Origin: Apostichopus parvimensis
Taxonomy: Eukaryota > Echinodermata > Holothuroidea > Aspidochirotida > Stichopodidae
Reading direction: 5' to 3'
Assembly (NCBI GenBank): GCA_000934455.1
Contig: KN884090.1
Location: 75,973-101,134 of the forward strand
Length of the DNA stretch: 25,162 bases
Position numbers and translations under genes: made by a program. Shown in pieces: positions 9,626 through 19,379 of this stretch. Each line of letters opens with the position of its first letter. The stretch's first letter is position 1. The notes beneath the pieces were generated by a model. That model was not told the origin of the DNA and did not search any database. It saw nothing but the letters and a program-made list of their open reading frames with translations.

Positions 9626-10137
9626 AGAGCTCCCAACTGACCCGCATTTCGCGGGTTGGACCCGCATTATAACACCCAAACCCGCTGACCCGCGCAAGCG
9701 TCCGAAAAACCCGCATTGTAATTGTCAAGTATACATAAAAAAAAATTGCATCAAATTTTGACTTAGCAACCATCATTTCTTTAGCATTTAGCATAATAGA
9801 GTATAAATCCTCCTTTACAGCATCATTTGAACCTCAAATTAGCCTATATTTCTTTTCATTGGGGCGAGCAGCGAACATTTTCATGCCACGGGAAAGAATG
9901 AATTATCACCTATACTATTCAATTTATTGATGTTACACACAAAAAAATGCATATTTCTCAGAAAATTTTGGGTGACAAAAGCCTTTCTAAGTGCCACTAT
10001 TTAACATGAAGGCGTCACCAGGATTCAAAAAAAAAATCAAAAGGGGAGGGGGACACCCCCTCCCCTTATACCCCTCCCCCAGGACGGCGATTCGTGACAT
10101 GGACCAGCATTTGCCTTCTCAAGAGTTGGGAGCTATG
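9626..10137. mobile_element. Non-autonomous hAT-like element, about 512 bp
   Basis: The left end (CAGAGCTCCCAACT, first C at 9625) and the inverse of the right end (CATAGCTCCCAACT) match at 13 of 14 bases. The flanks share ACTTTACC. The length of the duplication and the CA..TG-like ends suit hAT. The left subterminal part has repeated ACCCGC motifs (9640-9720), and the right part has a perfect 12-bp G/C hairpin (10041-10067). No transposase frame is present. The 69-residue plus-strand frame 9991-10200 runs out of the element into the flank and is not a gene. Confidence 0.82.
10041..10067. repeat. Perfect 12-bp G/C-rich hairpin
   Basis: AAGGGGAGGGGG (10041-10052) and its exact inverse (10056-10067) flank a 3-base loop. 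It lies in the right subterminal part of the hAT-like element and is a very stable potential hairpin. Confidence 0.9.
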
Positions 10138-10145
10138 ACTTTACC
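10138..10145 (+). repeat. Target-site duplication, right (ACTTTACC)
   Basis: Exact repeat of 9618-9625, directly after the right terminal inverted repeat. Confidence 0.8.
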
Positions 10146-10789
10146 CAATTACTTCTCGGGCATTTGTGATAAAATCTTGTATAGTATCTCTGCCAATTGA
10201 TTCGTGATACACATAAGTTGACGAAACATTGTCATGATCACACGGTCACAATCTCGATGCAAGGGGACTGGCATATGGAACGCGGAAAGGGTCAACGTGA
10301 GGCGCCGTCCACATAGAAATGGTCGTTCACCCAGAAACTGGCATGGGGTTGAAAGAGTGGATCAGTTAAGTGGGTTGGGTTTTCACGTCCAGGCTCTATC
10401 TTGGTAGAATTTTCTTAGAAAGAACCCATCATGCTATTTGTAAGTTGCTCGAGTTGATACTGTTCAGAAACAATGTTTTCCCATATCTATAGAAGCAACT
10501 TGAGTAGATAACGAGAGGACACTAATGGTGGCATTATGATACATCGTCATTGAAATATTGTTTACAATAATTCATCGATGTTGGATACTAAATGATCATG
10601 TGGTACCATATATACATGTACACATTATCAATGAGGGTGAAAACTTGGTTATGTCCTCATATGTACTAAGTGATACATATTTTGTATTATTGTAGGAACA
10701 TTGCGGTGCCAGACAATGTAGTACTTAGTAAATGGAAGAGAACCATGATTCTTAACTGTTTAATGAAAAACATCATGATTTTTCACTGT
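10146..10789. other. Unassigned sequence
   Basis: No gene or transposon end is recognised. Short inverted matches such as TACTAAGT (about 10664) with ACTTAGTA (about 10721) are within chance expectation. Confidence 0.5.
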
Positions 10790-11150
10790 TTAAAGGCATT
10801 GAAGACTCGCCCCAAACAGCTTGTCACCTTCTGAAAAAGTTAACTTTTCGTTGCTTGCAAGTGAAGTTTTTATTCGTGTCGCTACAAAATGCAGACAGCA
10901 ATGAAACGTGACACCTGGTATCGTTTATCTAGACCTGAGATGTCTATCGCTGCTATGTACACTGTGTTGTGGGTATTGACCGTATAGCTGAATGTATTGA
11001 CTGTGCACTAGTGTCTAATTACCGACGGTAGCAAGCTGTGTGTGCATTTCCTGGGATCGATGGTGGTGTCTAACACTTCTGTAACACCTCATTCGAAACT
11101 AGGTCAGATTACCGGCATGAGACGTTTCTTTATGCGCGAGTCTTCAACAT
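10790..11150. mobile_element. TTAA-type miniature element, copy 2 (inverted relative to copy 1)
   Basis: This aligns with the reverse complement of 6217-6541 over nearly its whole length, by eye at roughly nine identical bases in ten outside indels. The left end is intact (TTAAAGGCATTGAAGACTCG). About 36-40 extra bases lie near 10965-11005 compared with copy 1. The right end matches up to GCGCGAGTCTTCA and then diverges, so the final CCTTTAA of the family is lost. It has no coding capacity. The 66-residue plus-strand frame 11042-11242 shares a 30-residue stretch with a frame in copy 1 only because the DNA is the same repeat. Confidence 0.82.
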
Positions 11151-13054
11151 CTCGACATTTTGTCCCTGAAGATGTTTTTTTGCAGGTACGTTACTTTTTT
11201 TGCCAGATAGATATTTCCATGATGAAGGAAGTTGGATCATAGTAATTTTTCTGTGACGTCATCATGACAGATGGGTTTTCAAAAGCTGCACTTGCCTATA
11301 TGTTATAATGTGGTTGTTGAAATTGTCCTTTAAACCGTGAAACATTTGAAAACAAATTGTTATTTTCATCGGATACATGGTTTGTACATTAAAAAAGAAA
11401 AGCAAACAAAAGCAGTAGTCAAGAAAACAAATCAGCTTAATTGCAGTAATAACACTAATAGATCTGCTATTGCCAGGTGCAACAATTTAAAAAAATTCAC
11501 CAACTTGTAATAATTTATCTTAATTTACCAAAATTCTTTTAGGATGGTGGTTTCGACCTAACTCATTTCCAGCAATACATGTTAAAAAATAAATTTTATG
11601 GACCGGAATACTCCTTTAAGATAGTCATAATTTTTTTTTCTAACCATTTACTTACAAGCAAGTACAAAAGAAAGTAAAGTAGTTTTCAAAATAAAACAGG
11701 ACAAAATCCATGTAATTTTCTTTTTTGGCGCCTCTCATTCTCAGCCTCCTCCTCCTCCTTCTCCTCACCACAAGCAGAGGATTTCACTGAAACAAACATG
11801 CTCTGTTGTTATGTGACCTAAGAAACCACCTTTTCGTAATTTACTGCGCGGATCAGTCTACACTGAGTTTTGGTTGTAGTCAGGTATATAAGTACCCATT
11901 CCTCCTATTTATCTTATTGAATATCCGTGTGATAAGGGAATTCTCCGCAGAGGTCCCTTCCTTGAAGATTATATCTCTTCCGAGTACTAATTGCTGGCTT
12001 CTCTGAGATAAAACGTGTCGATAACAGATCAAATGCACGGTAACTATCGATAAGAGCTTTTGGAAGAGATTGTTATCTTTTGCGCTTCCTCCGCACTAAA
12101 TGTATTATTACGTATATACATGATGTAAGTGTATATACATTTCTCCCAAGACAAGCCAAGCTAACTTACATCAGTTGTGGCGTCCCGTTATCACACACAC
12201 ATAGCTCTTTTTACCTATGATGTATGAAACATCGGATGCAAAAAGGTTTGAGATTTAAAGTAGTACCATAGGAACGTTTTCTTGTCGTTTTAGTGTCACA
12301 CTGACAAAAAAGACATGCTAATTGGATTGGTAATGTTTCTAGTACAGTGTATAATTTTATACATGCAATGTAATATAATTATATTTGCATACATTACATA
12401 ATTATCCAGATAGAACACTTTGGTTATGAATGAGAAGGAAATATCATTAAGTAAATGGAGTGACTTGAACGTAGTAACTGAGGATATTTTAAAGTCCTAC
12501 GGTATCTTCCACATAACGTGGGGCTATTTTAAAACTGATTAAGAGGGTGATTCATATCAGAAAGATTTTAGTGCCGATTGAAAAACTTGAGGACCTCTTC
12601 ATGATACAGAAAATACGATGACTCTTTGTTGACAAATAAACAACAGGAATTTCAGGGCCTTCGACGTCAGCATCAACATTGACTTCGACCATTGAGCATA
12701 GGTTCACAAAATATAACAAAAATATTTAGGACATATGGAACCAATTACCGTTAGAGATGTATACATTTGACAAACGTGGTCATCTCACAGCGGTAATAGA
12801 CAGCTAAAAGCTACTATAGGCATAACTGCAGTGTGTTGAACTATTGTGTTACACTCATAACGTCAGTTTTTGGTATTTCTTTAAGGTACAACCGAATATC
12901 ACGTAAACACATATCAGATCACAATGTGGCTCTCGTAGTGTCTATACCGTGTACGATATCACCCATTTTAATAGTGTCAGTGATTTTGAAGGTCGAAATA
13001 ACTATGTGGGGGTCTTCTAAATATGTGTATCTAACAAGTGTGTGCCTGTGTGTT
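11151..13054. other. Unassigned sequence with minor repeats
   Basis: About 1.9 kb without a gene. It contains CCTTTAA motifs at about 11327 and 11613 (the latter in CCGGAATACTCCTTTAA) resembling termini of the TTAAAGG group, a short CTC repeat (about 11743-11766) and an AT palindrome at 12368-12399. Open frames of 66 and 82 residues (11806-12006, 12833-13081) look like chance. Confidence 0.5.
12368..12399. repeat. AT-rich palindromic region
   Basis: AATATAATTATATT (12372-12385) is a perfect 14-bp palindrome, enclosed by ATGTAAT (12368-12374) and ATTACAT (12393-12399). It is a cruciform-capable sequence, though such palindromes arise easily in AT-rich DNA. Confidence 0.6.
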
Positions 13055-13092
13055 GGGGGGGGGGGCATGTGCAAGCCCTAAATCCGGGACTG
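13055..13092 (-). mobile_element. Probable hAT-type terminus (solo end)
   Basis: Read on the minus strand from 13092, the sequence is CAGTCCCGGATTTAGGGC, then TTGCACATGC and an 11-G/C run. CAGTGCCGGATTTAGG-like termini are well known for hAT elements in animals. No matching left end or 8-bp duplication was found, so this would be a truncated or decayed copy. Confidence 0.5.
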
Positions 13093-13959
13093 CTACTGGT
13101 TGGTAGTAGTATCTTCTCGCTTAAAGTTAAACAGAGAAAGAGAGCGCCTCATATAGTCCTACATTAAGCCAGCTGGCAAACTGGGTATATGTGACACAGA
13201 CCGTGAGGTCATAGCCAAAATGGCATAACTGCAGGATTTCGCCAAAGAGGTTTAAGGAGGGCGGTAAAGTGACAAAGAATGCAATAGAGAGGACTTGCAT
13301 ATATATGCTTTTAGATATTAATGAGACTAATGTAAATAACACCGCAGGCTTACAAACTCATTCCGCTGTAGACCCTATACTGCTATCATGTACACGTTAT
13401 CACTTCATAGTCCTATACCTCCGCACCTATTCCATCGGGATTATGCTGACAGAAGAAGTGGAGAAGCAAAGCGGCATATAACTTCTGCAGCCCCCTCCCC
13501 CTTACCCCCTATCTCCACGCTTATGATATTTCATTTCTATGCAAACATCATATATACTTTCTCTGTTAACTATACAGGTCTCTTCAGGCGCAACGTCTGC
13601 ATACGGTGACAGCAGCTATTAGCATTGCCACACTCGCACGTTATGAAAAATCCTTCTATAAGTACAACAATCTCAGTCCAGAATTGAATATGTAATTTAG
13701 GCTATATTTTATCTACGGGTTCGTCTTCTGTGGAACCTGTTTGTGTGTTATATGTTTGGATGGAAACACTCCATCGGGCTTGTACTATAGGCCTATACAT
13801 TTAAATTATTGCACCATGTAAGTAACATTACAATACCTTTTCTTTTAAAACTTTTGTTAACTTGCAGAAATAGTGTCATTAAACTAGATCATAAGTTGAA
13901 GTATTAATTTTGCAATTTTCATTTAAAGAAAACCAATAAACAAGCTGCAAGTGTTGTCT
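13093..13959. other. Unassigned sequence
   Basis: No gene is recognised. Open frames on both strands (13127-13342, 13269-13481, 13388-13609) overlap each other and have no domain-like pattern. Confidence 0.5.
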
Positions 13960-14073
13960 TATAATTATTTCCAAGTGAAAAAAAAGTATAGAAATATTTG
14001 GCCAGAACGGGAATCGAATCAGGGGCCTCGGGATTACAAGCTCTGCACTCTACCACATGAGCTAGCCATCCCT
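13960..14073 (-). mobile_element. tRNA-derived SINE fragment, minus strand
   Basis: Read on the minus strand from about 14073 this begins with a tRNA-like head: an A-box-like TAGCTCATGTGGTAGAGTG, a CTTGTAA anticodon-loop-like sequence and a B-box-like GATTCGATTCC. The stems do not pair well enough for a working tRNA. After the head comes a short body with T8 then CACT (13974-13985 on plus). The copy at 24105-24215 shares the GGCCC-TGATTCGA stretch and the same T8-9-CACT element, so I read both as one SINE family. The outer boundaries are approximate. Confidence 0.65.
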
Positions 14074-14122
14074 TAGTTCCATAAAGATTCCTTTATGGTA
14101 ACCCTTTCTTTTGACTGGCACC

Positions 14123-14263
14123 CTAAAGGATGACTTACGCCAGAATTTTAGTCTTGATATACTTCAATTCAAGAAAAAGAAAAACAATTGAGAGCTGGTA
14201 ACGTTTCTATGGTTTCTCCGGAGTTTTGAAGATGTTCGGCTGTACTCTGGTATGCTCCTTTAA
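14123..14263. mobile_element. Short TAAAGGA-ended inverted-repeat candidate
   Basis: CTAAAGGATGACTTACGCCAGA at the left is matched by the inverse of TCTGGTATGCTCCTTTAA at the right (shared TAAAGGA and CCAGA blocks) over about 141 bp. The left TTAA would be mutated to CTAA. It belongs with the TTAAAGG-ended candidates elsewhere in the window, but it is a weak call on its own. Confidence 0.35.
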
Positions 14264-14579
14264 GATTTATTTGACGATTACGTCAGCTCCTCTGTTAGGG
14301 CCTCAATGTTCATGTTAAATCCACCGTTTATTAACTTCTAAAAACCCAACCAAAATATGTTGTTTGAACTTCATAAGAACAATAGGGCACTATTGGATGA
14401 CATTTAACATCGCTTTTGCGCCGTGACCAATTTTTAATGCATTGTCAACATGTTTATTCGAAGCCATGTAAGGTTTTATGTTTTCCCAATAAGTTGTCTG
14501 TTACATCTACGGAAGTGACCTAATTGTCTGTGTGTTAGACTCAGGAACCCAACTACTTTCATTGATGAGCCTCAGGTGT

Positions 14580-14714
14580 TTAAAGGGTCATTTCTCCCCC
14601 CCCCCACAAAAAACAAACAAATAAATGAAGAGTGTTATAGATATACGACCTACATTATACCAGCAAGTGTACAACATTTCAAAAATAAATTTGCGCCTAA
14701 AGAAAATCCTTTAA
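14580..14714. mobile_element. Short TTAAAGG-ended inverted-repeat candidate
   Basis: The left end TTAAAGGGTCATTTCT and the inverse of the right end (TTAAAGGATTTTCT) match with a small gap, with TTAA at both edges over 135 bp. A 10-C run sits just inside the left end (14596-14605). This may be chance. Confidence 0.35.
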
Positions 14715-15717
14715 CAACAATGGTCGAGTCGTCTGCATTACCCAATGGAAGTAGGTTGTCCATCACAAGTCAAACATGACAAACAACAAGTTAATGTCAT
14801 CATCACATTCGTCCAAATAAAATTTTACAAAGTTGTCGAGATGATGTTACACAAAACATGACAAAACGTCCAAAAAAAAACGTGATATTTGTGGACGTGT
14901 TTTCAAGGTATATACTAACATCAATCTTTGACAAGTCTAGATATTTCGTCTGTCTCTTCAGGACCACCTTACTGTATAAAAACGTCTTGGCAGGGTTTTT
15001 TGTTGGTAATGGGTTTTTTTCACTTTGGCTTTTACCAAGTTTGTGTGACTGGAATGATCGAGACCATATTCTTGTTTCATACCCTCGGGGTTATATGTAA
15101 CTCATAGCGTCATTCTTATGTTGGATGACATCTTGTATACCTATTTTAAAAATGACATATTTTACTATTCTAGCCGCTTTAGACCTTCACAATATATGCA
15201 TTAATGGGTTCAATTTGTAAAACAAAAAAAAAGGTCTTTATGCCAACAGACTTAATTACACAACCCGTCACGCATGTGTCTATTTCTTCTTCTGAAGAAA
15301 GATAAAGGCGGGAAAATTGTCTAATCATATTCTATAGTCCAACTTACATATTCTACAAAATGGCGTCATGCAGTTTGATGCCGGTGCTGATATAACCCTG
15401 CTGAGCATTTTTACATAAATCAGTCCACCTGATAACAATCGCTTTCAGTGATATGTCGATTAGATTAGCAAGAAACGTATTTTAAGTAAATATCGTAGTT
15501 TGTAACCAATGAATATTCACTAATCACGTGATAAATCTTAGAACAAACGCAGTTAAGTGATGCTATTATATAGATGTTCCATTCATATTCAAATCTATTG
15601 CGGAGCGCATTTTTAATCTGGTGACGTGATTGCCAAACGGCTCTTTCCCATTTATCAGTTCCATCAGATAATGGACAGGGAAAAAAATGTTTTAGAAAGT
15701 GAGAATGTTTCTTGTTT
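14715..15717. other. Unassigned AT-rich sequence
   Basis: No gene or transposon end is recognised. An 80-residue plus-strand frame (14858-15100) is rich in Phe/Leu/Tyr from T-rich DNA and has no motif. It is not called. Confidence 0.5.
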
Positions 15718-15747
15718 TTTTCTTGGGGGGGGGGGGGGACAAGAAAA
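15718..15747 (+). repeat. Poly-G run inside a hairpin
   Basis: TTTTCTTG (15718-15725) and CAAGAAAA (15740-15747) are exact inverse copies enclosing a run of 13 more G and one A. A G homopolymer thus forms the loop of an 8-bp stem. Confidence 0.8.
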
Positions 15748-16178
15748 GTACTGTATCCATCACAAACGTCAAGCTATTTATTCCAGTGCACATGTAAGCA
15801 CATTTATAATCATAGCCTATGCACGTGAAGGAACCGTAGTCGCCATATTGTGATACTCGCTACATTAGTATGTATCCTGTAATCTATAATATCACTTGAT
15901 AACGTTAGTAAATTCACTGCGGTAGTTGAAATATCAAGAAACCTGCAGGCGCTTCTTTATAGTCAATAGGGGTTACTTTCTGCATTGAAAATGCCCAGTA
16001 CTATAATAGCAAGCACAAACTATTAAAAATAATTAAAAGTCATTAATTTGTACGATTTCACTCCCAAGAACTTGAGATTGATAATAGGTAGGCGTATCAT
16101 GATTATGGAATAATGGTATATAATAATGGTAAACTAATTTTTTTCAGGGTTTTGGTCTCACCCCGTTTGTAAAAGAAT
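15748..16178. other. Unassigned AT-rich sequence
   Basis: No gene is seen. Short TAATGG-type repeats occur near 16110-16135. Confidence 0.5.
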
Positions 16179-16191
16179 GGGGGGGGGGGGG
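16179..16191 (+). repeat. Poly-G homopolymer (13 G)
   Basis: An uninterrupted G run on the plus strand. No transposon terminus is recognised next to it. Confidence 0.9.
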
Positions 16192-16919
16192 AAATGTGTA
16201 AAGGTTATAAATTCTGTCTTAATTTTGGTTCACTTTGGGAAATTTTTAACATTGAGGCATTTATGCTGCATATATCGATTAGGCTGCAAGTCCAGAGACC
16301 TGGTCATGGAAATTATTTTCTTCCTTGTCATATGGTCTTTGAGCAGTAGTGTTGCATCATGTACATAGCCCCTACGCAATGTGAGTATAGGGTATTTAGC
16401 CCCTTCTTGTATAATAATAATTATAATCATTTAATTTATAAAGCGTAGAATCCACAAAAGTGCTCTAAAACGCTACGTAACAGTATGTCTATATAGGGAA
16501 AGTATACTAAGAAAAAAAGTAGCCTATAGAAGTAACGTTAGTATAATGGAGGGTATAGGATGACACAAGGAACCTAGCCCTCGTTATATATAACGTAAAT
16601 GTTCATTAATAAACCAAGGAATCGGGGAAGTGATTTCATTCATTTCATTATGTCGGTAACAAAGCGTAAGACTGTATGGTGTAGTCATATCCCTATAACG
16701 TTAGCTATGTGCATTCATTAGCAGACGACAGTAGGCCTAATACTACTGGGAGACATATCTATTTGGGATACTCTAGGCAAATTTGCCACCAAAAATCGTT
16801 CTGTTGAGATTACCAATGAAAATGCAGAAAACTGCAGTGTTTGAATTAAATGACGGATCTTTATTGCTTGTATTGATAAAACATAAGTAATTGTGCGAGT
16901 ATATATTTACATTTGATAT
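16192..16919. other. Unassigned AT-rich sequence
   Basis: No gene is seen. It includes a short AT-rich ATAATAATAATTATAATC patch near 16410-16430. Two opposite-strand frames (16177-16368, 16230-16430) overlap and look like chance. Confidence 0.5.
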
Positions 16920-16996
16920 CCATTTTATTGTTTTGAAGTGCGAGTCACAAATTTCCTTTTTGGAGAAATAAAGGTTTACTTATTTACTTACTTACT
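16920..16996 (+). mobile_element. Possible non-LTR retrotransposon 3' tail
   Basis: The sequence runs GTCACAAATTTCCTTTTTGG, then an AATAAA-containing segment, then a (TTAC)n tail (about 16975-16996). Many CR1/L2-type LINEs end in this way, with a short conserved 3' end, an AATAAA-like motif and a 3' microsatellite. No reverse transcriptase frame lies upstream, so any copy is heavily truncated. The assignment is by resemblance only. Confidence 0.4.
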
Positions 16997-17732
16997 TCAT
17001 CATATATTGCTTGACGTTCATCCATCCATCCCTCGTTCCATGAGCGTGCCGTGCCGGTGGCGGAAAAAAGTTTATTAAAAGAGGGCGCTATAGTGAAATT
17101 GATTAATGGATACATTATGAATTGACTCCAGAGTCTTGTACTGAAGGTGTCGTACCACAATTAAATGCTCCCATTGACTTACACACTAAACTCGTCACTT
17201 TCCAAGGCCGATAGCGCATAGATAGATGTCCTACCAACCATATGATAGCTGATGTCTTAGGCTATAACACGCACATTTAACTTTTGCCACCATCATCGTT
17301 TCGAGCTAGAAGAGCTCAAAGTTTAGCATCTGCCAGCTTTCACTGCGGAATCTTCTTGTTTCACCCAGGATTTTCTAAAATGCCTTAAATCACCTTCAAT
17401 CCTCCAGATTTTACTTCATCCTCTTCAACATCCAAGTTTCAACAAGAATAATGACTTAGAAAATGCATAAAAAGTCACTACAGTAAGTGTCAACTATTTT
17501 CTGACAACGGTAAACCTTCCAGGCTGACGTACACTCGCCTAATTGTAATACGGTACCTACACACGGTGCCTTGATTGTTTATAAGGCTCCTACATGCCAG
17601 GGCCACACATGATAGACTACTGGTAACCACTGGACGTAGAAATTATATCGTAGCTTTTAACCGTTAGTGATATAGGGATAGACCAGTGGCCAAGAATTCT
17701 GAATTGAACTGAACACCAATAATTCAAGTAGG
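16997..17732. other. Unassigned sequence
   Basis: No gene or repeat is recognised beyond a short CATC repeat at about 17020-17030. Confidence 0.5.
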
Positions 17733-17740
17733 AGCACAAT
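17733..17740 (+). repeat. Target-site duplication, left (AGCACAAT)
   Basis: Eight bases directly left of the CAGGGGTAGG terminus, repeated exactly at 18150-18157. Confidence 0.92.
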
Positions 17741-18149
17741 CAGGGGTAGGAAGTTTCCAAAAAGTGTGGGGGGGGGGGCACAACATCAGAGGGGCACTTT
17801 CTCATTCCACAACCACCTCTCGTTATGCTATAAACCGATACACACCGGCCATACCAATTAAATATATATGATGTGTTAGTATGCTATCAATACTATTTAT
17901 TGAGATTGTTTATTATTAACCGTGCTACAAATAGATATGGGATGCCATTTTAAAAATAGCATGTGCAGACTAAACGTAAAAAAAATATGAAAATAAAATA
18001 TTAAAATTAACAAAAGCTTAAGATATCCAAACGACACTTCTTCATTAAAGTGGCACAATTTATTTGCCAGTCGGACACATTTGCTATTTTGGAAAAAAGT
18101 GGTGGGGGACGTTCCCCCAGTGACCCCCCCCCCCGGCTCCTACCCCCTG
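17741..18149. mobile_element. Non-autonomous hAT-type transposon (MITE), 409 bp
   Basis: The left end is CAGGGGTAGGAAG and the inverse of the right end is CAGGGGGTAGGAGCC. Perfect 8-bp duplications AGCACAAT flank both sides, diagnostic of a hAT-class insertion. Subterminal regions also match in inverted form, including G/C homopolymers (G11 at 17768-17778, C11 at 18124-18134) and a TTCCAAAAAGTG-like block seen inverted near 18090-18102. The interior is AT-rich with no coding frame. Its termini differ from those at 7474 and 9626, so it represents a separate family. Confidence 0.92.
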
Positions 18150-18157
18150 AGCACAAT
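18150..18157 (+). repeat. Target-site duplication, right (AGCACAAT)
   Basis: Exact repeat of 17733-17740, immediately after the terminal CCCCCTG. Confidence 0.92.
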
Positions 18158-19158
18158 GCTCATATCCTGTAACTTGTGAAGTATTTGTACACACATGAAA
18201 ATATACCACGCGTAACATCCTTTATTTTCCATTTATCAGGCATAACCAAATTTTTCGACATGACGATAGCTGTTTAGGGTCACATGTGAAACGTATATGA
18301 CGATTGCAAAGATGTATTTTGGTGTACTTTTGTTAAATCAAACCGTCCGCAAAGGCGAGATACAAATTGTAAAGAGCGCCACTGATTTAACTTTGCGCCT
18401 ATGCTTCATTTCGCGAACGCCGGAATGACCGACTGTAAAACGGTGGTATAGCATTCAATGATAATCAATATGGAAATCCCAAAACGATGTATGTGATAAG
18501 TTAATGTTTTTTCACCAAATTAAGAAGAAAAGGGAAAGAAATTAGATTTAAAAAAAGAAGTAAATCAAGAAGTAAACCTAAATTATGTTAGTTTATGTCT
18601 ATTTATATATCTGACAGTTTTGAATACATATGCTTCAATTAAATAGGCTTTTAATGAATTCATTTGAAGAAAAAAAAAGTGAAGAAAATATGGTATAGTT
18701 GCGTTCAAATTTTTATCGATACCATGAAATGTGAAATGTGAGGATCGTATTTAATTTTCTCGGTAATTAACCTTCCCTTTTCTGGGAATTTACTATGAAG
18801 GTTCTTACTTAATCCAGTGTGGCTCTCTAGTTCCACGAAACTTGACAAGCTATTGCATAAACGGGTTTTAGTACCGTAGCGAGCATACAGTAATATATCG
18901 GTACTATACGTGTTTATCAGAATAAATTTATTCGTAATTACTGTAGAAGAGATCATTTGTCAAACAAACTGTTTTAAGCACCTTCTTATTTTGTTTTATT
19001 TATTTATTATTTATTTTTTGTTGCTAAGTGGAACTTTGAGTCCTTCCAAAGAGTTTGTTCAGCGCCAACGGCGCTAGCTTCTCGACAGCTATACTTTTTA
19101 CACACAAAACCTGATATCAGTCTGCGATTGTCAGTGTTTGACAATGTTAATCCTGCAC
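18158..19158. other. Unassigned AT-rich sequence
   Basis: No gene is recognised. It has A-rich patches (18540-18570, 18668-18680) and a TTTA-rich stretch (about 18990-19018). An 83-residue minus-strand frame at 18705-18956 has no domain-like pattern. Confidence 0.5.
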
Positions 19159-19368
19159 TTAATAAAGAAGCCAAACTTGCGCGTATATGCGCTGATATTC
19201 GTTCGACTTGGCTGTTCGTTTCGTAAAACTGCTTTGCTGTATTTCTAAGATGGCAGCCGAAACTATATTTTTGTCATTGAGACATCTTCTTATCTCATTT
19301 TCAGGATCTTCAATTCCTGGAAATAACTTTTCGAGCCACATAATATAATCAACGACAGTCGGTCCCAT
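19159..19368 (-). CDS. Candidate protein-coding exon of unknown gene (speculative)
   Basis: The minus-strand frame starts at an ATG (19366-19368) in a CAAATGG context and runs 69 codons. Residues 1-45 have balanced, amphipathic composition unlike other frames here, including LEKLFPGIEDPENEIRRCL (12-30) and then NIVSAAILEIQQ (34-45). The LFP followed by evenly spaced hydrophobic residues is reminiscent of CUE/UBA-type ubiquitin-binding helices, but this is a guess from pattern only. Residues after about 46 look non-coding, so a splice donor may lie near 19230 or 19176, though neither GT has a good consensus. An in-frame stop sits seven codons upstream of the ATG. No further exon was identified. 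It could be a first exon, a fossil, or chance. Confidence 0.3.
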   Translation of the reverse strand: MGPTVVDYIMWLEKLFPGIEDPENEIRRCLNDKNIVSAAILEIQQSSFTKRTAKSNEYQRIYAQVWLLY

Positions 19369-19379
19369 TTGAGACCTAT

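Noticed and set aside
9991..10200. 69-residue plus-strand frame with a GGGHPLPLYPSP segment
   Set aside because: It translates the G/C hairpin and right end of a hAT-like element and continues into flanking DNA.
6110..11242. Open frames at 6110-6313 (minus) and 11042-11242 (plus) share a peptide of about 30 residues starting MVVS
   Set aside because: Both lie in the two copies of the TTAA-type miniature element. Most differences between the copies in this frame change the amino acid and the frames diverge outside the repeat, so there is no sign of protein-level selection.
14001..14073. Functional tRNA-Thr gene (CTTGTAA loop, A and B boxes) on the minus strand
   Set aside because: The T stem and anticodon stem do not pair properly and a poly-T/CACT body shared with another copy follows, so a SINE head is the better explanation.
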